Origin: Thinopyrum elongatum
Taxonomy: Eukaryota > Streptophyta > Magnoliopsida > Poales > Poaceae
Assembly: GCA_011799875.1 (NCBI GenBank)
Contig: CM022297.1
Coordinates: 536,813,711 to 536,877,710, forward strand
DNA: 64,000 nucleotides
Direction of reading: 5' to 3'
Part shown: positions 56,385-64,000 of the stretch, in pieces
How the letters are laid out: every line of letters begins with the position of its first letter
How positions within the stretch are numbered: position 1 is the first letter of the stretch
Notes under the pieces: model-generated
What the model was told of the DNA's origin: nothing
The model's database searches: none
Seen by the model: only the letters and a program-made list of their open reading frames with translations
Position numbers and translations under genes: made by a program

Positions 56385-58262
56385 CGCTAAATGACACTGA
56401 AATTGAAAAGCACTACAAATGAACTCTGAAAAGATTGAAAGTTGGCATGGTATCATCATTTCACCCACATAGCATGTGCTAAAAAGTTGAGAGGGTTACG
56501 GCAAAAACTGGATGCACTTCGTGTACAAAACGGGCAATCTCTTTCGAAGTATCAGGGTTTCGAACGAAAACTCATCTGTTAAAAGGGATTTCATTTTTTT
56601 GAACTTATTTGAACTCCAGACTTTTTGTGGTTCAAAATGCACCATTCAAAGGACATCATCAATTTTCAACCCTTTCTGACTTCATTTGTTATTTTTCATG
56701 CATTTACTGATTTTTTTGAGCTATATGACCCTGAAATTGAAAAGCACATACAAATGAACTCTGAAAAGGTTGAAAGTTGGCATGGTATCATCATTTCACC
56801 ACATGGCATGTGCTAAAAAGTTGAGAGGGTTACGGCAAAACTGGATGCACTTCTGTACAAAACGGGCAATCTCTTTCGAAGTATCAGGGTTTCGAACGGA
56901 AACTCGTCTGTTACAAAGGGATTTCATTTTTTTGAACTTATTTGAACTTCAGACTTTTTGTGTGTTCAAAATGCACCATTCAAAGCCACATCACCAATTC
57001 TCAACCCTTTCAGACTTCATTTGTTATTTTTCATGCATTTACTGATTTTTTTTTAGCTATATGACCCTGAAATTGAAAAGCACTACAAATGAACTCTGAA
57101 AAGGTTGAAAGTTGGCATGGTATCATCATTTCACCCACATAGCATGTGCTAAAAAGTTGAGAGGGTTACGGCAAAAACTGGATGCACTTCTTGTACAAAA
57201 CGGCAATCTCTTTCGAAGTATCAGGGTTTCGAATGAGAAACTCGTCTGTTACAAAGGGATTTCATTTTTTTGAACTTATTTGAACTCCAGACTTTTTGTG
57301 TCTTCAAAATGACCATTCAAAGCCACATCATCAATTTTCAACTTCTGACTTCATGTATTTTTCATGCATTTACTGATTTTTTTGAGCTATATGACCCTGA
57401 AATTGAAAAGCACTTCAAATGAACTCTGAAAAGGTTAAAGTTGGCATGGTATCATCATTTCACCCACATAGATGTGCTAAAAAGTTGAGAGGGTTACGGC
57501 AAAAACTGGATGCCACTTCGTCTACAAAATGGACAATCTCTTTCGAAGTATCAGGGTTTCATACGGAAACTCGTTGTTACAAAGGGATTTCATTTTTTTG
57601 AACTATTTGAACTCAAGACTTTTTGTGTGTTCAAAATGCACCATTCAAAGCCACATCATCAATTTTACCTCTTTCTGACTTCATTTTTATTTTTCATGCA
57701 TTTACTGATTTTTTGAGCTATATGACCCTGAAATTGAAAAGCACTTCAATAACTCTGAAAAGGTTGAAAGTTGGCATGGTATCATCATTTCCCCACATAG
57801 CATGTGCTAAAAAGTTGAGAGGGTTACGGCAAAAACTGGATGCACTTCGTGTACAAAACGGACAATCTCTTTCGAAGTATTAGGGTTTCATACGGAAACT
57901 CGTCTGTTACAAAGGGATTTCATTTTTTTGAATTTATTTGAACTCCAGACTTTTTGTGTGTTCAAAATGCACCATTCAAAGCCACATCATCAATTTTCAA
58001 CCCTTTCTGACTTCATTTGTTATTTTTCATGCATTTACTGATTTTTTTGAGATATAGGACCCTGAAATTGAAAAGCACTTCAAATGAACTCTGAAGGGGT
58101 TGAAAATTGGCATGGTATCATCATTTCACCCACATAGCATGTGCTAAAAAGTTGAGAGGGTTACGGTAAAAACTGGATGCACTTCGTGTACAAAACGGAC
58201 AATCTGTTTCGAAGTATCAGGGTTTCCGGAAACTCGTCTGTTACAAAAGGCATTTCATTTCT
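56385..58262. repeat. Six-copy tandem array, 330-335-bp unit
   Basis: The landmark gaactctgaaaag occurs at 56421, 56756, 57091, 57421, ~57750 and 58086. Each unit contains ggttgaaagttggcatggtatcatcatttc, gttgagagggttacgg, aatctctttcgaagtatcagggtttc and a cattcaaagccacatcatcaa segment. The array stops within a few bases of the transposase stop codon at 58263. Confidence 0.95.
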
Positions 58263-61200
58263 TCACATGTAACTGCAGTGATATTCTAGATCAAAGGCAT
58301 CATCATAATAGTTGTGGAGAGAAAGTCTTAACTTTTTCTTCGCTTGTGTCATTTGCTTATTGCGCCGTAACCATGGATATTCTTCATCGCTTAACAGGGT
58401 GCTTGGGTCAGCCTTGACTTTGAAGGGAGGAATTTCTTGAAACTTTTCATAATCTTCAGACATGTCTGTCTTGCCCTCCAATCCCACGATGTCTCTTTTT
58501 CCTGAAAGAACTATGTGGCGCTTTGGCTCATCGTATGATGTATTCGCTTCCTTATCTTTTCTTTTTCTCGGTTTGGTAGACATGTCCTTCACATAGAAAA
58601 CCTGCGCCACATCATTGGCTAGGACGAATGGTTCGTCTGTGTACCCAAGATTGTTCAAATCCACTGTTGTCATTCCGTACTGTGGGTCTACCTGTACCCC
58701 GCCTCCTGACATATTGACCCATTTGCACTTAAACAAAGGGACCTTAAAATCATGTCCGTAGTCAAGTTCCCATATGTCCATTATGTAACCATAATATGTG
58801 TCCTTTCCCCTCTTGGTTGCTACATCAAAGCGGACACCGCTGTTTTGGTTGGTGCTCTTTTGATCTTGGGCGATCGTGTAAAATGTATTCCCATTTATCT
58901 CGTATCCTTTGTAAGTCAATACAGTCGAAGATGGTCCCCTGGACAACGAGTACAGCTCATCAGAAACAGTGTTGTCACCTCTGAGACGTGTTTCCAACCA
59001 ACTGCCGAAAGTCCTGATGTGTTCACATGTAATCCAGTCGTCACACTGCTCCGGGTGTTTGGAGCGCAGAATGTTCTTGTGTTCATCGACATACAGGGTC
59101 ACCAAGGTAGAGTTCTGTAGAATTGTGTAGTGTGCTTGAGAACAAGAATGCCCGTCCCTACATATTATTGAGTCCCCTCCTAGCGTGCCTTTTCCAGTCA
59201 GTCTCCCCTCATACCGCGATTAAGGGAGGCCAATCTTCTTAAGGCCAGGAATGAAGTCAACACAAAACCCAATGACATCCTCTGTTTGATGGCCCATGGA
59301 GATGCTTCCTTCTGGCCTAGCGCGGTTACGGACATATTTCTTTAGGACTCCCATGAACCTCTCAAAGGGGAACATATTGTGTAGAAATACAGGGCCCAGA
59401 ATGACAATCTTGTCGACTAGATGAACTAGGACGTGCGTCATGATATTGAAGAAGGATGGTGGGAACACTAGCTCGAAACTGACAAGACATTGTGCCACAT
59501 CACTCCTTAGCCTTGGTAGGATTTGTGGATCGATCACCGTCTGAGAGATTGCATTGAGGAATGCACATAGCTTCACAATGGCTAATCGAACATTTTCCGG
59601 TAGAAGCCCCCTCAATGCAACCGGAAGCAGTTGCATCATAATCACGTGGCAGTCATGAGACTTTAGGTTCTGGAACTTTTTCTCTGCCATATTTATTATT
59701 CCCTTTATATTCGACGAGAAGCCAGACGGGACCTTCATACTGAGCAGGCATTCAAAGAAGATTTCCTTCTCTTCTTTGGTAAGAGCGTAGCTGGCAGGAC
59801 CTTCATACTGCTTTGGAGGCATGCCGTCTTTTTCGTGCAAACGTTGCAGGTCCTCCCATGCCTCCGGTGTATCTTTTGTCTTCCCATACACGCCCAAGAA
59901 GCCTAGCAGGTTCACGCAAAGGTTCTTTGTCATGTGCATCACGTCGATTGAAGAGCGTACCTCTAGGTCTTTCCAGTAGGGTAGGTCCCAAAATATAGAT
60001 TTCTTCTTCCACATGGGTGCGCGTCCCTCAGCGTCATTCGGAACAGATAGTCCGCCGGGACGCTTACCAAAGATTACGTGTAAATCATTGACCATAGCAA
60101 GTAAGTGATCACCGGTACGCATGGCGGGCTTCTTCCGGTGATCTGCCTCGCCTTTTAAATGCTTGCCTTTCTTTCGACATTGATGGTTGGTCGGAAGAAA
60201 TCGACGATGCCCCAGGTACACATTCTTCCTGCATTTGTCCAGGTATATACTTTTGGTGTCAGCTAAACAGTGCATGCATGCGTGGTATCCCTTGTTTGTC
60301 TGTCCTGAAAGGTTACTGAGAGCAGGCCAATCATTAATGGTTACAAACAGCAACGCATGCAGGTCAAATTCCTCCTGTCTGTGCTCATCCCACACACGTA
60401 CACTGTTTCCATTCCACAGCTGTAAAAGTTCTTCAACTAATGGCCTTAGGTACACATCAATGTCGTTGCCGGGTTGCTTAGGGCCTTGGATGAGTACTGG
60501 CATCATAATGAACTTCCACTTCATGCACAGCCAAGGAGGAAGGTTGTAGATACATAGAGTCATAGGCCAGGTGATGTGATTGTTGCTCTGCTCCCCAAAA
60601 GGATTAATGCCATCCGCGCTTAAACGAAACCATACGTTCCTTGCGTCACCTGCAAACTCCTCGCAGTACTTTCTCTCGATTTTTCTCCACTGCGACCCGT
60701 CAGCGGGTGCTCTCAACTTCCCGTCTTTCTTACGGTCCTCTCTGTGCCATCGCATCAACTTGGCATGCTCTTTGTTTCTGAACAGACGTTTCAACCGTGG
60801 TATTATAGGAGCATACCACATCACCTTCGCAGGAACCCTCTTCCTGGGGGGCTCGCCGTCAACATCACCAGGGTCATCTCGTCTGATCTTATACCGCAAT
60901 GCACCGCATACCGGGCATGCGTTCAAATCCTCGTACGCACCGCGGTACAGGATGCAGTCATTAGGGCATGCATGTATCTTCTGCACCTCCAATCCTAGAG
61001 GGCATACGACCTTCTTTGTTGCGTACGTACTGTCGGGCAATTCGTTATCCTTTGGAAGCTTCTTCTTCAATATTTTCAGTAGCTTCTCAAATCCTTTGTC
61101 AGGCACAGCATTCTCTGCCTTCCACTACAGCAATTCCAGTACGGTACCGAGCTTTGTGTTGCCATCTTCGCAATTGGGCTACAACCCTTTTTGGTGATCC

Positions 61201-61631
61201 TCTAACATGCGATCGAACTTCAGCTTCTTCTTTTCACTTTCGCACTGTCTCTTTGCATCAACAATGACCCGGCGGAGATCATCATCGGGCACATCGTCTG
61301 GTTCCTCTTGATCTTCAGCTTCCCCCGTTGCACCATCACCGTATTTAGGGGGCACATAGTTGTCATCATCCTCTTCTTCTTCGCTGTCTTCCATCATAAC
61401 CCCTCTTTCTCCGTGCTTGGTCCAAACATTATAGTGTGGCATGAAACCCTTATAAAGCAGGTGGGTGTGAAGGATTTTCCGGTCAGAGTAAGACTTCGTA
61501 TTCCCACATATAGGGCATGGACAACACATAAAACCATTCTGCTTGTTTGCCTCAGCCACTTCGAGAAAATTATGCACGCGCTTAATGTACTCGGAGGTGC
61601 GTCTGTCACCGTACATCCATTGCCGGTTCAT
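58263..61631 (-). pseudogene. TNP2-type CACTA transposase (TnpD-like), one frame with three stops
   Basis: From ATG 61631 to TGA 58263 one frame spans 1,123 codons and is broken only by TAG 61181-61179, TAG 61127-61125 and TAA 59222-59220. In order: the transposase-associated N-terminal domain (MNRQWMYGDRRTSEYIKRV, CCPCPICGN); the TNP2 core (CPNDCILYRG, CPVCGALRYK, ADGINPFG, LCIYNLPPWLCMK, CMHCLADT, SIDVMHMTKNLCVNLLGFLG); a DUF4218-like part (KSHDCHVIMMQLLPVALRG, HVLVHLVDKI, PFERFMGVLKKYVRN); and a DUF4216-like tail (WELDYGHDFKVPLFKCKWV). It would bind and cut the termini. AG directly precedes the ATG, suggesting a spliced 5' leader. Confidence 0.9.
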
Positions 61632-61803
61632 CTGCGTGCATTATATATAATTAAGTGTGTCACAAACCATTACAGAACATCATGAATAGATAAGTGACCA
61701 AATTAATAGAAGTTCATCGTCACATTAAAACCAAAGTACAAACATAGTTCTCATTGAACAACATATAGCTCTCCAGAGCATCTAATTAAACCATACATTG
61801 AAA

Positions 61804-62250
61804 CTATGTAAAACATTTCAATGCAACAACAAATGCGATCATAATCGCAACCAAGGTAACAATTGATCCAACGGCATAATGATACCAAGCCTCGGTATGA
61901 ATGGCATATTTTCTATAATTTCTAATCTTGAAGCGCATTGCATCCATCTTGATCTTGTGATCATCGACGACATCCGTAACATGCAACTCCAATATCATCC
62001 TCTCCTCCTCAATTTTTTTCAATTTTTCCTTCAAGTAATTGTTTTCTTCTTCAACTAAATTTAACCCCTCGACAATAGGATCGGTTGGAATTTCCGGTTC
62101 ACATACCTCCTAGATAAAAAAAATCTATGTCACGTTGGTCGGCATAATTGTCATAAACAATAAATGAACCAAATAGTTATAAAATATAATATATACCACA
62201 TCCGAATCATAGACAGGATGAGGGCCAACGGGGGCGGATACCAAAACCAT
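61804..62250 (-). CDS. Small coiled-coil, C-terminally membrane-anchored protein in the CACTA, 119 aa
   Basis: Two exons, 62250-62197 (18 codons, MVLVSAPVGPHPVYDSDV) and 62109-61804, are joined at GT/AG sites in phase 0. There is no stop before TAA. Residues ~38-75 form a charged heptad-like helix (LVEEENNYLKEKLKKIEEER). Residues ~97-115 are an uninterrupted hydrophobic segment (AVGSIVTLVAIMIAFVVAL), with only KCFT after it: a tail-anchor architecture. It is the first reading unit after the element's TATA box and precedes the transposase on the same strand. I recognise no family with a known function. Unlike both neighbours, it is undamaged. Confidence 0.65.
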
Positions 62251-62365
62251 CTTACTATATAATAACAAAAAATAATAAAAGAAAGAAAATTATACAAGTA
62301 TCTATCTAAATCATACAAGTAAGAATTTTTCTCTTTTAGAAAGAAGATAAGAACAAGAGGCTCAC

Positions 62366-62453
62366 CATGGTGGTGCCGGCGACGAGATCGGCGCGGGCGA
62401 TCGACGGCAGTGAAGACGAGGACGGGACGTGACGGACCGCTAAAACTAGACAA
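62366..62453 (-). promoter_or_regulatory. Probable 5' UTR exon of the CACTA right-hand transcription unit
   Basis: A GC-rich minus-strand segment ends at a strong donor (ccaccatgGTGAGCC near 62366). AG directly before the small gene's ATG at 62250 could be the acceptor. Confidence 0.4.
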
Positions 62454-62633
62454 ATCTTGAGGAAAATGGAGCTTGGAGGTCGAGCTTGGAGAGAAGAAAG
62501 CTTAAGTAGTGTGGCTCGGGCATTTCATCGAACACCTCATGTGCATAGGAGGTGAGCTAGAGCACCACAAAGCCCTTCCCTAGCCGACCAGAAAAAAAAG
62601 AGCAGTGGAGTGCTCTGCTTGCGGACGAGGGGG

Positions 62634-62641
62634 TATATATA
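62634..62641 (-). promoter_or_regulatory. TATA box of the CACTA transcription unit
   Basis: Minus-strand TATATATA inside cctatatatacccc, about 180 bp upstream of the presumed 5' UTR exon and next to the subterminal repeats. Confidence 0.55.
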
Positions 62642-62644
62642 GGC

Positions 62645-62930
62645 ACCTCATTGGTCCCGGTTGGTGGCTGGAACCGGGACTAAAGGACCTCCTTTGGTCC
62701 CGGTTCCAGCCATGAACCGAGACCAATGGATGTGGGCCAGGAGCGAGGCCCATTGGTCCTAGTTCGTGTCTGGAACCGGGATCAAAGGGTCCAGACGAAC
62801 CGGGACCAATGCCCCACGAGGCCCGGCCGGCCCCCTGGGCGCACGAACCGGGACGTATGCCCCCATGGGTCCCGGTTCGTCACTGAACCGGGACTAATGG
62901 GCTAGCCAGGCCTGGACCAAAGCCCTGTTT
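62645..62930. repeat. CACTA right subterminal repeats
   Basis: Repeated inverted 'ggtcccggttggtggctggaaccgggactaaagg'-type units, similar to 49098-49290 and 55275-55515. Confidence 0.88.
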
Positions 62931-62940
62931 TCTACTAGTA
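62927..62940 (-). repeat. CACTA right terminal repeat
   Basis: Reversed, it reads tactagtagaaaac, matching the left terminus in 11-12 of 13 positions. Confidence 0.7.
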
Positions 62941-63860
62941 TCCCAATCCCCAAATTGCAATTTATTTCATTAGAATCGTTTTCAATGGGTGTGAAATATG
63001 TGAAGCAATGTGTTCTGCTTGGAAGACCCGATATTGGGTCAAAATGGGGTTAAAATACCACTCCAAAAAAACAAGCGCAACTGAAAAAGAAAAATATTTG
63101 GAAGGTCAGTATCATGTTGTCACGAATCTGCCAAATTCTCCTCTAGCTTCGGTTGGGACGATGCCGCTTGCTTGTGTGCGTCGCCATCGCCATCGTTGCC
63201 GACACCAGACATGTCGAGGTAGTCACTCTCACGGCAACCACGTGGAAGATGATGAACGTGTCAAAGACAACCTCGCCGAGAGGAGTAAGTACCACCATGA
63301 ACGAGGGTGGAGGATCTGGCCATGGTGGTGCTCCGTGGCCCCGATTCTCGTCGCCGCCATCCTAGCTTCCCACCACCGATGCCCTTGACTACCCGACCAT
63401 CCTCTCCTTCATTATGTCTTCTTGGCTGCGCAAGACATCACCCAACACGCATGAGAAAAGTTGTCGCAGGCCGCCTCCACCCTGCTACCATCGGCTTCAC
63501 CTTGTTGCCTCAACTGATTTTCCGGGCTTCTCCACATAAAGCATTCCCAACATCCCTATACCTTGACGTTGCACATTCGCCTTTCTACCTAGTTGTACCT
63601 AGTGAAGAAGTACTTGCTACCCAAACAACTATCTACAGCTAGAAAAGAAAAACACTTACATTATTTGTGCCTAGCAATCTACCCTTGCAATAAAAATTCC
63701 TTTGCTCCAAAATCGGGCCTCGGGGTAGGGGCGCGCCTATATCTCGCCTTCAGCTAGTCTGGCTTCGGATTCGCTGAAGGGCGACCGAGCTGGGCCGGCC
63801 CACGAGCGCGGGAGGCCACAACCTCTTTTTTTTAGATTTTTGTTTTACTTTTATTTTTGT
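62941..63860. other. Unassigned region right of the CACTA
   Basis: Contains short overlapping frames without recognisable domains (63008-63388 and 63307-63642) and a GC-rich patch at 63710-63825. No host gene or element family is supported. Confidence 0.4.
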
Positions 63861-63879
63861 ACTTTTGTTTATATTTTAA

Positions 63880-64000
63880 AATATTCTAAATATATATATT
63901 GCAAAAAAATTACAAATGTTGAACAAGTATTTGAAAAATATTGAACAAGTGTTTGAAACAATGTTGATCATGTATATAGAAAATGTTGAATAAGTATTTG
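63880..64000 (+). repeat. AT-rich short repeat 'aatgttgaacaagtatttgaaa'
   Basis: About five degenerate ~22-25-bp units run to the window edge and probably continue beyond it, as in many Triticeae DNA elements. Confidence 0.65.

Larger units (their letters stand above)
49080..62940 (-). mobile_element. CACTA (En/Spm) transposon, 13.9 kb
   Basis: The ends are degenerate CACTA termini: cgctagtagaaaa on the left and, reversed, tactagtagaaaac on the right. Subterminal 'tagtcccggttggt' hairpin repeats lie just inside both ends. In minus-strand order it carries a small coiled-coil/tail-anchor gene, TNP2-type transposase, a 330-bp tandem array, a second repeat cluster with a TATA box, and ORF2 with a transposase_24-like part and an Ulp1-like domain. 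A 3-bp target duplication is not clear (gat against tcc). Confidence 0.85.

Noticed and set aside
56385..58262. Centromeric or subtelomeric satellite
   Set aside because: Only six copies, confined within one CACTA element.
59813..61685. Several plus-strand frames of 60-205 codons
   Set aside because: Antisense shadows of the transposase frame, which has clear domain signatures.
62151..62453. 100-codon minus-strand frame with hydrophobic end
   Set aside because: Runs through a splice donor and intron of the CACTA leader; the two-exon small gene explains the region better.
49077..62943. 3-bp target duplication of the CACTA
   Set aside because: Flanking triplets gat and tcc do not match; terminal bases are mutated, so the exact ends cannot be fixed.

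Overview
The window comes from a large, transposon-rich grass genome, most likely a Triticeae species (wheat, Aegilops, barley or a relative). This rests on the types and sizes of the LTR elements, the long CACTA element with its hairpin-like subterminal repeats, and the one plant F-box gene. I see no bacterial or organellar features and no tRNA or rRNA genes. The only convincing host gene is a single-exon F-box gene at 43822-44967 (+). Nearly everything else is nested mobile DNA, much of it readable to the base.

Layout. (1) 1-9427: one Tekay/Del-type Ty3/gypsy element. Its first two thirds (about 1-4716) lie on the minus strand. Its integrase C-half, chromodomain and complete 3' LTR (5643-9427) lie on the plus strand, as if an internal 4.7-kb block had been inverted. 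(2) 9428-9770: a small GC-rich remnant. (3) 10087-22149: a Ty1/copia element (+), split inside pol by a complete 7.2-kb non-autonomous LTR element at 12541-19764 (target duplication ACCAC). (4) 22150-23830: copia 3' non-coding sequence, a 'gcttcaaccatagatga' minisatellite and GC-rich sequence. (5) About 24.1-43.5 kb: a very large Mutator-like element (MULE) with a FAR1/FHY3-type transposase (+) and a convergent multi-exon Ulp1-like protease gene (-). Its transposase exon is split by a complete hAT transposon at 27350-32387 (8-bp duplication AGCACATT). The hAT transposase can be read as six exons with an open frame throughout. (6) The F-box gene and about 2.3 kb of intergenic DNA. (7) 47256-48995: a 5'-truncated LINE with a 13-bp target duplication. 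(8) 49080-62940: a 13.9-kb CACTA element read on the minus strand. It has a small intact coiled-coil/tail-anchor gene, TNP2-type transposase (one frame, three internal stops), a six-copy 330-bp tandem array, a second subterminal-type repeat cluster with its own TATA box, and a seven-exon ORF2 ending in an Ulp1-like domain. (9) 62941-64000: unassigned, ending in a short AT-rich repeat.

How the parts relate. The nesting gives a relative order: copia before the LTR element inside it, MULE before the hAT. The MULE and the CACTA each carry a transposase plus a SUMO-protease-like domain with visible His-Asp-Cys residues, from two clearly different gene contexts. The youngest-looking parts are the hAT element and the LINE, because their target duplications are perfect and their frames are open. 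The most intriguing under-described items are the 119-aa tail-anchored coiled-coil protein in the CACTA, the hairpin-bearing non-autonomous LTR element with an unknown acidic protein, the TTGCCT motif that peppers the MULE's non-coding DNA, and the inverted block in the gypsy element. That last feature is also a strong candidate for an assembly check.
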